Part shown: piece by piece, positions 33,829-43,778 of the stretch
Numbering within the stretch: the stretch's first letter is position 1
Layout of the letters: each line of letters starts with the position of its first letter
Assembly: GCA_022495995.1 (NCBI GenBank)
Contig: JAFEMH010001354.1
Coordinates: 372,001 to 436,000 of the forward strand
Reading direction: 5' to 3'
Source of the DNA: Adenophora triphylla var. japonica
Taxonomy: Eukaryota > Streptophyta > Magnoliopsida > Asterales > Campanulaceae
DNA length: 64,000 bases
Translations under genes and position numbers: made by a program
Notes under the pieces: generated by a model
Told to the model about the DNA's origin: nothing
Seen by the model: only the letters and a program-made list of their open reading frames with translations
The model's database searches: none

Positions 33829-33876
33829 AGCCGGTCAGGTTGAGAAAGGTTTAGGGTTATTCCGCTGCAGACGAAG

Positions 33877-34755
33877 ATGAGATCAGGAATTGAATCACCG
33901 ATCGACAAGTTTAATGGGAAGAATAGTTTTTCTCTTTGGCAAATCAAGATGAAAGCCTTGTTGAAGAACAAGGGCTTGTGGGCTGCAGTAGCTGCTGCAA
34001 TCGGGAATCGTCAGGATTCAAAGGGCAAATCAAAAGCCATTCCCACCAGTGCTGTCGCGGCTGCTACATTAGAAGGTTTGAAGAAAGCGAAGAAGGTAGC
34101 AGAGAAGGAAGAGGCAGATATGATCGTGCTAGATGAGAGGGCCCATTCTCAAATCATAAGCTGTCTTGATGATGATTTTCTAGAGGATATACCAGATACC
34201 GATTTCGAAGGTGCTTTGTGGCTTGCGTTGGAAGACATGTGTTTAACACGATAATTGACCAACAAGTTATATCTGAAGCAGAGTCTATATTCTCTGTGAA
34301 TGAAGGAAGACACACCCATTAGGGATCACCTAGATAGATTTACATCTTAATTACTTGAACTGCGTAATATAGATGTTAAGATTGCTGATGAGGATATTGC
34401 ATTAATACTTCTTGTTTCTTTGCCTTTATCATATGAGCACTATATTGACTCTAGTATCAGTGGTAAGGAGACTGTGACTATAGAGGAGGTGAAATTCCCG
34501 CTCAATACTAAAGAGTTACGTCGTAAGTCAAGTGTTAATAGTGATACAGATAATCAGACAACAAGTTTGGTTACGAAAGGCAGCAGAGGTTCTAGTAGTA
34601 AACAGAAGAAGAAGATGTCTTTTGGCAAAAATGGCCCGAAACCTGATAATGTTTGTAATTATTGCAAAGGGAAGGGACTTTGGAACACAGATTGTCCTAG
34701 GAAGAAGCGAGGTGAGACTCTAAGTCGCAATGAAGCTAATGTTGTCATAGCTTGA
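33877..34755 (+). pseudogene. Copia gag (TNT1-94 type)
   Basis: Starts MRSGIESPIDKFNGKNSF and continues with LWQIKMKALLKNKGLW, the standard opening of TNT1-type gag. An Ala/Lys-rich stretch follows (residues 45-90). A stop at 34252 and further stops up to 34350 interrupt it. In the same frame 34420-34755 continues with PLSYEHYIDS and a zinc-knuckle remnant CNYCKGKGLWNTDC, where the His of C-x2-C-x4-H-x4-C is replaced by Leu. Encoded particle protein of the element; not functional here. Confidence 0.88.
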
Positions 34756-34786
34756 TACGAGCAGCTTTGATGGGGATTATGCTCTA

Positions 34787-36002
34787 GTGATAGAAGAGTC
34801 TACAAATCAGTCGGATGCGTGGATTCTTGATTCTTTGGCTTCTTATCATATCAATCAGAGGAGAGAGTGGTTTACAACATATGAGCAGGTAGATGGTGGT
34901 AATATTTATATGGCCAACAGTGTTACTTGCGGGGTGGTTGGCATTGGCTCTATCAAGCTGCAGACTTATGATGGTAAATTCTGCACTTTGAACGATGTGA
35001 GAAATGTTACACATATGACAAATAACATGATATCTCTTAGTCAGCTCGACAACAAAGGGTACAGTTTCAAAGGTAAAGGTGGAGCAACTTATGTATGCAA
35101 AGGTTCTGAAATGATTCTGAGAGGCCTTAAGCGGGGCTCCTTGTATTTCCTCCAAGGAAGGACGCTTTCTGGGTCAGTATTGGTTGCATCATGTGAAGTG
35201 GTCAAGGAGTATATGACCAAGTTGTGGCATATTAGGCTTGGGCACATGAGCATTAGATGGATGCAAATATTGGCTAATCATGGTCTTCTGTGTGGCCAAA
35301 AGGTTAAGGACATTAAGTTCTGCTAGCATTGTGTACTTGGGAAGATGCAGTGCAGCAAGTTTCCTAATGGGGTTCATAGAAGGGCAGTCTGGATTACATT
35401 CACTCGGATTGTTGGGGACCTTCACGCCAGGAATCATTGAGGGGTCACAGGTATTTCTTATATATGATTGATGACTACTTGAGGAAAACTTGAGCAATTA
35501 TTATGATGCACAAAAGTGAGGCTCTTAACAACTTCAGATAGTGGAATGCATTAGTGGAGAACCAAAGACAGGGAATAAGATCAAGCGACTCTGGACAGAT
35601 AATGGGTTAGAGTTAGATAGTGTTGAGTTCTTTGAGTTATGTAAGCAAGAGGTGATTTCTAGGCATCTCACTATCAGAGGTACACCACAACAAAATGGTG
35701 TAGCATAGTGCATGAATCAGACATTATTGGCTAGGGCAAGGTGCATGCTCTCCAATGCAGGATTTTGTAAGCGGTTCTGGGCAGAAGCTGTTAGTACAGC
35801 ATGTTACTTGATAAATTGCGGACCACATACAGGTATCAGTCTCAAAATTCCCAATGAGGTATGGTTAGGTAAACCCGTTGATTATTCTAATTTAAGGACT
35901 TTTGGTTGTACTACCTATTATCATTTTGATAATGGAAAGTTAGAGTCGAGGGCTAGAAAAGGAGTTTTCATGGGTTATGGGGATGGTGTCAAGGGATATT
36001 GA
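34787..36002 (+). pseudogene. Copia protease and integrase (decayed)
   Basis: 34787-35326 holds the protease site as LDSLASYHI, with the catalytic DSG changed to DSL, then LWHIRLGHMS of the GAG-pre-integrase domain. The integrase zinc and core region (35327-35700) is full of stops and frame changes, although TDNGLE-like and TPQQNGVA-like motifs remain readable. 35712-36002 gives MNQTLLARARCMLSNAG, FWAEAVSTACYLIN and GCTTYYHF, ending in a stop. Loss of the protease Gly and the stops show the element is dead. Confidence 0.87.
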
Positions 36003-36359
36003 ATTTGGTCTACATCAGAGGGTAGGGTAATAATAAGCAGGAATGTTATTTTTTATGAAAACTCTGTGCTTAACCCTATTATGAGATATTTGGTTGTATC
36101 AGGTGTTGGTAGTATTGATAAACAGGTGGAGCTACAAGATACCTCCGAGTTGAGCAGTCAATTGTCAGATGTTCATCAGGATCTACCATAAAAAAACAGA
36201 AGCACCAGAATTCATCATCAGTTTTTGAGGAACATGGATTAGCTCAAGAGAGGTCTAGACTGGCTAATTTCGGGAATCCTCCAGTGAGGTATGGTTTTGA
36301 AGACATGGTGTCTTATTCACTTCAGGTTGCTGAGTAGGTGGAGCCCGATTCTTCGGGGC

Positions 36360-37239
36360 CAACTAATTTCAAGAAAGCAGTTACATGTTCAGATGGGGGA
36401 TGAGATGGAGTCACTTCAGAAGAATTCGACATGGGAGCTAACCAATAGGCTATAGGGCAGATAGATTGTAACTTGCAAGTGGGTTTTTAAGAAAAAGGAA
36501 GGTATGTCACCATCAGAAGGGGTCAATTATAAAGCTCATGTAGTTGTAAGGGGTTTAACATAGCGGGAGGGTGTTGACTACAATGAGTCTTCTCACCAGT
36601 AGTTAGACACACTTCTACAAGAGTGCTATTAGCAATGGTGGTACATCAGGATAAGAAGCTCGAGCAGTTACATGTGAAAACAACTTTTATACATGAAGAG
36701 TTAGAAGAGGAGATTTATATAACACAACCAGATGGGTTTCAGGTTCTGGGAAAAGAAGACTACGCGCGTAAGTTGAAAAAGTTCCTGTATAGGCTAAAGC
36801 AATCGTCTAGGCAGTTGTATAAGCGGTTTGACAGCTATATGACAGAGATTTGTTGCAAGAAGAGCCCGTATGACTGTTGTGTGTATCAAAATAGGTTGGT
36901 GGATGGTTTGATCATCTATCTGGTTCTTTATGTTGACAATATGTTGATAGCGGCTGTCAATACGTCGGATATTCAGAAATTGAAGGGCTACTGTCCGCAG
37001 AGTTCGAGATGAAGGATTTGGGTGAATCAAAGAAAATTATGGGTATGAAAATCTATAGGGATAGAAGCCAACAAAAACTGTTCTTATCCCAAAAAGGTTA
37101 CATCAAGAAAGTTTTAAAGAGGTTTGACATGTCTACATCAAAGCCTTTAAATTATCCGAGTGCAGCGAATGCACGCCTGTCTGTTACTTTTGCACATGAA
37201 TCGGATGAGGAGAAAGATTATATGGCTCAAGTATCTTAG
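36360..37239 (+). pseudogene. Copia reverse transcriptase (decayed)
   Basis: From 36400 the RT start can be followed across stops. 36623-37012 has QLHVKTTFIHEELEEEIYI, FLYRLKQSSRQLYKRFD and the active-site region as LYVDNMLIA (YVDN for YVDD). 37009-37239 continues in another frame with MKDLGESKKIMGMKIYRDR and LSQKGYIKKVLKRF, ending soon after DYMAQVS. The remainder of RT and the N-terminal RNase H are missing; gypsy sequence begins here. Confidence 0.88.
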
Positions 37240-37261
37240 GCTATTGCATGCAGTTGGTAGT

Positions 37262-38760
37262 TTGTTGACTCGGAAGGATGTATCATTTGTGTGGGATGTT
37301 GTGTGAAGCCAGTTTTATCGAGTTGAAGAAGAGATTGACTACAACTCCGATCCTTACCCTACCTGATGGATGTGAAAACTTTGTGATTTTCAGTTATGCG
37401 TAAAAGGAAAGTTGGGTTGTGTTCTTATGCAGAATGGGAAATTGATAGCTTATGCTTAGAGGAAGTTAGCACCGGCAGAGCAGAATTATCCTACTCTCGA
37501 CATGGAGTTGGCTGCGATTATTTTGCGTTACATATGTGGAAACATTATCTATATGAAGCTAAATTTGAGATTTTTATCGATCATAAGAGTTTGAAGTATT
37601 TATTTATTCGAAAGGAATTGAACAACAGGCAGAGGCGATGGTTGGAATTATTAAAAGACTTTGATTGCGTTATTTCATACCATCCGGGAAAGCTAATGTG
37701 GTTGCAGATGCGATTAGCTGAAAGGATTATTTGTCAACATTGATGTCCTGTGAGTCGTAAGATGAGATGTTATTTGCGAATGTTCGAGCTATACCCACCT
37801 TGTATGGAGACCTTATGGAAGCTCAACAAAATGATTCTGAATTGAAGAAAATTATTGGGCAGTTTCAAGATGGAAGGACCAGAGAAGTTGTATTGAATAA
37901 GGATGGAATTTTAACCTTCAAAGGCAGAATTTATGTACCGTTTTCACAAGAGATCAAAAGACAAGTCTTAGAGGAAGGCCATAAATCTAGATTTGCGATT
38001 CGCCCGGGAAGCACGAAGATGTATCAAGATTTGAAGAGGGGTTATTGGTGGAATGGAATGAAGAGGAAATTGCGGAATTTGTTTCAAAGTGTTTAATATG
38101 CCAACAGATTAAAGCCGAGTATCAAAGGCCTGTAGGGTTACTTCAACCGTTAAAGATTCCAGAAAGGAAATGGGAAGGTTTGCGATGGATTTTGTGACTG
38201 GACTACCTCCGACATCGAAGAAGATGGATGCAATTTGGGTAATAATGGATAGATTGACCAAGTTGGCTCATTTTCTACCTGTATCAACGAGTATTCGATG
38301 GAGAAGTTAGCACAATTGTGTATGCGAGAGATTGTTCGACTTCATGGAGTACTAGACTAGTCAACATTGTATCAGATATGGATCCAAGATTCACATTGCG
38401 ATTTTGGAGGGCTTTGCACAAGGCTTTGGGTTTCAAGTTGAGTTTCAGTACGGCGTGTCATCCTCAGACAGATGGGTAGACAGAGAGAACTATCCAGATT
38501 CTTGAGGATATGTTGCGTGCTTGTGTGATGGATTTTCATTCATCTTGAGAAGTTCATTTAACCTTAGTTGAGTTTGAGTATAACAACAATTATCAGTCCA
38601 GCATTGAAATGGCACCTTATGAAGCATTGTATGGGAGAAAGTATCTTTATGATTCCTCGCATGTATTGAGTACTCCACCCGAGGATATTCAGGCTGATAT
38701 GACATATGTGAAAGAACTGTTGAGAATATTAGAATCACAAGTCCGGGAGATAAGAACCAA
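37262..38760 (+). pseudogene. Gypsy RNase H and integrase (decayed)
   Basis: RNase H block: IELKKRLTTTPILTLPDG, then [18 protein letters not shown] and [20 protein letters not shown] (37560-37690). Integrase: LYGDLMEAQQND, the HHCC region as GHKSRFAIRPGSTKMYQDL followed by [11 protein letters not shown] (38097-38130), then core fragments with [13 protein letters not shown], DMDPRFT and HPQTDG words, and YEALYGRK near 38630. Stops such as TAG in place of CAG (38479) and TGA in place of TGG (38547) are frequent. The pattern is that of a chromovirus-like or Tekay/Reina-type gypsy, but the lineage is not fixed. Confidence 0.85.
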
Positions 38761-38919
38761 GAGTATTCTGTTGTAAAAATTTTGTGGAAGAATCATTAAG
38801 TAGAGAGGAAGCCACTTGGGTTTTGGAATCCGAGATCCGTGAGAAGTATACGTGGTTGTTTGAGCATTCAGGTAAGTATATTTAAAATTCGGGGCAAAAT
38901 TTCTTTAAGGGGGAGTGAG

Positions 38920-41471
38920 TGTCACGACTCTAATCCTGGACACTGTTTTAAGCACTTGTTGAGCACGTGGGGGTCGGGTGCGTGGCATTTCATTTTATGC
39001 ATTTCATAATATTTGTGATTTTTATGTGTTAGTTTAATATTTTAATAATTTATTTGGCATTTTAAGTATGTTAATAAATTAACTTTAAATTATTTAATGT
39101 CTAATTAGAACGAATAGGAAATTGTGTAGTGAAATTATAATAGTTGAAATTTTAAATAAAAGTTTATAAAAGGTCGAGGTGCTAATGTGTAAAGATTGAA
39201 ATTTAATGTAGTTAGTTGTTGCAATTCAAGCCTTGGAGGAGCTTAGGTGAAATTGTCTTAATGTATATCTTTAGCTTGTCCATGGAGAGCTCATAATAAC
39301 CAGCCAAGTTATTTCTTCATTGTTCCTTCTCCTTCCATGAAAGCATCCTAGGTTAATCTTTCTAAAATTTCTATAAATCCGTTTCTTGTCCGTTTGGCGA
39401 TCCGTCTGCGTCTAAATGTTGAGGAAGCCGAGGGAATCGCGTCTATCCAATTAAAGTTTTACTCATTTCCGATTTATTTAAGGTAAGTTATTATGTTTTT
39501 CCTTCAATCATTGCTCATTCCATGTTTAAGGTTGATATTGTTGTTGTATAAATGTTGCTTGGCATTTTGGAACATTTTTCTTTGAGTTGGAAATGTATTG
39601 GAATGAGTTGAATTAAGGTTTGGTTATGGTGTTGTTGTTAAGGTGAAAGGATAGAAATAATTTAAGATTAATGTTATAATGGTTGCATGTCACTTTAGTA
39701 CATTTTATTTGGATTGAAATGGTTTATGGATGAGTTGCATTATGTGTATATGGTGTTACTAGCTTAGTATGAAAGGCTTGAGGTATAAATTGTTGTATGT
39801 TAGTTTGGACCATTTTCTTTTGGTTTTGGAATGCACTGGGTTAAGGTTTTGGAAAATTATAAGTGAGTGATGGTATATGGGTTTGGATTGAATTCGAAAT
39901 GTTGAATGGAATTTTGGTAACATGGTTCTTTGAGTCTAAAATGTAGGGAAATGGTTTGGTAGGAGTTGTAATGAGGTTGAGAATATGTGTTGTTGCTTAA
40001 GGAGCCAAGAGAAGGAGTATATGAAAAATTGATTTTGGTCTTGTTGATGTTTCAGCTGTTGTACTGATTTTCTGAAGAGGGCACGACTCGTGCCCTCCAG
40101 CACGAGTCGTCCCCTTCCCCCAGTCATGGCAATGAGTCGTGCATTTTGGTGCACTCGTGCTGCTTTTGAGTGGCACGACTCGTGCTGTGGGGTACAAGTC
40201 GTGCCCTGCCCTGTTTCTGCTGAATCGTTTTCTAAGCAATTTATCCCTAGCTAACTAAGGTATATTTGAACCAATTGCACACTTTAAGCATAGTAAAACA
40301 TATGAACTATTCAATGAGGTTTCAACTTGTCAAAAATGATATTGGGAAGGTTCTTAAATATTGTCTTGAAAATGGTTGGGAAGCAAGATAACCAAAGTTG
40401 AATAAACTTGGTGAAATGACTTTATAACTTTTGTTGAAGTTAAGCAATGTTGTATATGAACTTGTAAGGCTTATTTGTGTTACATTGTGCCCATACTTGG
40501 TTGCATATTCATGGTGTTGTGGTTCAATAGTGTTTGAAATGCAAGTTGCACTATTGTGATGGTTTTAACATGAGTAATATTACCATGTTGTGTATTGATA
40601 TCCCTATGGTGGATTTATTTTCAAGTAACTGTTTATGTGCTTGAATGTTTATATCAGATGATATTTAGGGGTATAATGGAATACGGTCAATTATAAAAAA
40701 TGTTCTATAAGGTGATCGAATTACGTTATACCTGTGATTATCCCCTTCTGTGGCCACAATTGGGGTGATAGTTTCTGTATTGAGCCAAAAGCCTTTACAA
40801 ATAACGAGTAATCTTATTTGGTTCTCTGAAAAATGAGTCCTATAAGATGTGAATATGCTTAAGCAGTTCACAAAAGAGAGGTGTTTTTACTCCCACGTTG
40901 TATGACATATTGTTCAGACGAAAAAGGTAAACTGAGGTAACGTAATGTGTTTGCCGCTTTTCACAAGGTGTTATGCATACACTTGTTATGTGATGCATCT
41001 TCTGTGGCATCTTGTTGCATCATATTAGCTTACTGAGATTTATTCTCACCCCTTCTCCCTTTACTGTTTTAGATCGCACTGAGACAGGTGACCCGAACCA
41101 GTGAGGTCGGGGGAAGGAGTTTGGACTATTTTTCTTTTGGGTTTTGTCAGGGTACGTGGTATGATTGGTTTATGTTTGGGAGTATCAATTGGATATTTCT
41201 CTTTTGAAAAAAACTTGTACTTAGTATTATTTTGTAAACCGTTTTCATTTGTGTAAATGATGTAAGTAAAACAGGTTACAGTTTTCATAAAGGTTGTTTT
41301 ATAAACTTGCCTCCAAGTGGAGATGTATATTGTTGATTTTATGTTGGTTTATGCAGGTTGATTTTCTACATTTAAAAGTTAAACAAAAGTTTTTAAATTC
41401 AGGTGATTTTTCTAGTAAGGGGGCCATCCCCCTCGGGGCACGAGCTAAGGTTCCGGGTCGGGGTTCCCACA
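38920..41471 (+). repeat. 3' LTR of the truncated gypsy
   Basis: Starts TGTCACGACTCTAATCC after the polypurine tract and ends GGTTCCGGGTCGGGGTTCCC...ACA, the usual inverted TGTCAC/GTGACA theme of such LTRs in a degraded form. Length about 2.55 kb. 40078-40206 contains at least six copies of CACGACTCGTGC-type palindromes. No partner LTR in the window. Confidence 0.75.
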
Positions 41472-41626
41472 ACATAGATGTGAGGTATCATTTTATGAGA
41501 AGTGAGAAGCGGATCAAGGTGAAGAAAGTGGGTACTGCGGATAATCCTGCTGACATGTTCACGAAATCCATTCAAACTAACAAGTTCCAACATTGTTTGG
41601 ACTTTATGAATGTTCACGGCTATTAG
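41469..41626 (+). pseudogene. C-terminal end of copia RNase H
   Basis: NIDVRYHFMRSEKRIKVKKV, then NPADMFTKSI, the standard last part of copia RNase H, ending at a stop 66 bp before the copia 3' LTR. It starts exactly where the gypsy LTR ends, which marks the right junction of the chimera. Confidence 0.92.
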
Positions 41627-41691
41627 ATAGCATTCGAGACAGATGAGGAGTTCTGGTTATGATCTGTAGGTTAGATGTTAAGGTAGAGATT

Positions 41692-42204
41692 TGTTGAGTT
41701 TGGTGCTATATAAGTTTGGGGACGCCTAAATTAGGGGATTAAACTAGAAATTTCGAAATTCCTGTGACTCAACCGAGGGAGCGATCGCGACTGCACCAAG
41801 TAACTGGATAAAGGGAGCGATCGCGCCCATTCTGGGGCGATCGCATGCTATCGTTTTCTGGAGATGGGGCGATCGGGCCATATGATGATGGATTGGGCAT
41901 GTTCAGCGACAGATTTGGCTAAGGATTGTAAAATCCTGCAGGGTTTGGAGTTGACATATAATTAGAGCCTACCACCAACCATGTTTGTAGTTCATATTTT
42001 GCTCATCCGTTTCTCTAGATTTAGGATTTGCATAGTTGTGAATTATTTGCAAAAAAAAAAAAAACGTGTATTAGATTAGAGATTGTAATTTGTTGATTTC
42101 TAGAAAATAATAATATTTTCTCCGTTTGTCCGTAAATGTAGTCAAGTTAATGAAACACATATATTTATGTGTTGTGTGATTTTTGTTTGTTTTCTAACTA
42201 CTAA
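41692..42204 (+). repeat. 3' LTR of the TNT1-94-like copia
   Basis: Preceded by a GGTAGAGATT purine stretch. It carries three GCGATCGC-like words (41783, 41818, 41838) and is longer than the 5' LTR by an extra GCGATCGC-containing stretch. The right end is approximate. Confidence 0.82.
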
Positions 42205-42417
42205 ATAGAGTATATAGAGTATGTTAGGGCAACTCCAATGGGAGGAGTTAACAAAAGGTACCAAAATCAAATTTTGGGACCTTTCACACTATTCATAGAG
42301 TACCAAATTTACATCTCCAATGGAGAGAGTTAACTTAAGGTACCAAAATCAAATTTTGATATATTTCAAAAATTTTAACTAATTAAATATTTTTAATAAT
42401 TACATATGAATGATTAT

Positions 42418-42571
42418 TTTATTATTATTATTAATTTATAATTATTATTATTATTATTATTATTATTATTTTATTATTATTTTATTATTATTATTATTAT
42501 TATTTTATTATTATTATTATTATTTTATTATTATTATTATTATTATTATTTTATTATTATTATTATTATTA

Positions 42572-42637
<66 letters not shown>

Positions 42638-42650
42638 TTATTATTATTAT
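42418..42650. repeat. (ATT)n tract, left half
   Basis: An almost pure ATT repeat with ATTTT interruptions, directly left of the gypsy LTR. The partner tract is at 54653-54960. Confidence 0.95.
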
Positions 42651-42653
42651 TGA

Positions 42654-43306
42654 TGCTGCAGGAAATGTGCTTATCAATCTTCCTCCACGTGGCAGGACTG
42701 ATCACCTGGCTTCTTGACCTGAAAACAGAACCCACGACTAGCCGGATGTGTCTCCGGCGAAGACGCTCGGGCGTGAGAGTAAGATAATAGTTGTATATAG
42801 CTCAAAATGTATTGAATGATGAACTCAGAATACAAAATGGCAGTTACCCTTGCACCGTTGGTAGTGATGAAGTATTTATAGTTGGTGTAGGTAGTTTAAT
42901 GATAGGGCTACATGAGCTCCGAAATTATAGCGGCAGTTATGCTCGTGGGAACGTGCCTGTAACCGTCCCTGATTTATAGGGATGCTGTTATGGAAAGATT
43001 GACCCACGTGCATCAACACATGCCAGGTCGATACTTGATGATTAGGTCGAGGTCGCCACTCATGGAATGGTCGACCTGACCGTCGGGCAGAGCATGGTTC
43101 GTACCCGAATTGTGATATGGATCATTAGGTCGGACTAAGTTAGGTCGGGACCTGATAGGTCGGACCATGGGCTTAGTCGACTGATACAAGAGATGGGCTT
43201 TGGGCCTTGTTCTGATTGAGTCAGCCTCATTGAGAATGTAATGGCCTAGGCTGCTTGTGATTGGGCTTTACTCGTTTGGCCCAGCTCGACACTTTTGGTA
43301 TGTTCA
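42654..43306 (-). repeat. 3' LTR of the Tat gypsy
   Basis: Closely matches 54005-54652, with a few small indels and substitutions (for example GGCAGGACTGATCACCTGG against GGCGGACCGATCACCTCGG). It contains several AGGTCG/GGTCGA words. Confidence 0.93.
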
Positions 43307-43778
43307 GTGGCCCCCAACTTTCGAGTTGACTTTGTCGACTGGGAAGTTAAGGAAATCTTGCTTGGAAATTTGTTGTTACTCGCAGGTCGATACTCGTTCT
43401 GAGGTTAAGTCGATCAAGATGACGTGGCACAATCCAAGACGTTGAGGATGAACGGTCGGAGATGAAGGAGCGCCGTATTCCGCAATGATTATTATTCTGA
43501 CGCTTGGGAAACCGCCTTGGGAACCGTTTCCCTCATTTAATTGGAACAATGATTTTTTGAATCTCCTTCTCCTTTTCAAATTCGTAAGATATAAAAACCA
43601 GAATCCTCTCCCATTTAGAACTTTTGCATTCGTATCTTTGTGGCGGATTTATCGGAATAGCGATAGGATTTATTGGAGCTTCGGTCTTCCTCAACAATTT
43701 CGTCTTTCACGCCTGATCAAGGTACCCCTCTTGTCTTCTTTAGGGCTTCAACTTTTTGTTGCTCTTTTTGATTCTACC

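Larger units (their letters stand above)
37262..41471 (+). mobile_element. 3' half of a Ty3/gypsy element inside the copia
   Basis: Begins in the gypsy RT-RNase H region (LLTRKDVSFVWD), continues through integrase, a polypurine stretch AAGGGGGAGTGAG ending at 38919, and a long LTR (38920-41471). The 5' LTR, gag, protease and most of RT are absent. Ordinary insertion would leave both LTRs, so either a deletion removed the 5' part together with copia RNase H, or the two templates were joined by switching. Confidence 0.82.
33363..42204 (+). mobile_element. TNT1-94-like copia, decayed, split by gypsy sequence
   Basis: LTRs at 33363-33828 and 41692-42204 both start TGTTG(G/A)(A/G)TTTGGTGC and share CGCCTAAATTA and GAGCGA(C/T)CGCG words. 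Gag, protease, integrase and RT follow in the usual copia order up to about 37240. From there the sequence is Ty3/gypsy up to 41471, then copia RNase H resumes (41469-41626) before the 3' LTR. Many in-frame stops show age. The right LTR end and the target duplication could not be fixed exactly. Confidence 0.85.

Noticed and set aside
42410..42604. Ile/Leu/Tyr-only frames (also 54603-54995)
   Set aside because: Translation of the ATT microsatellite.
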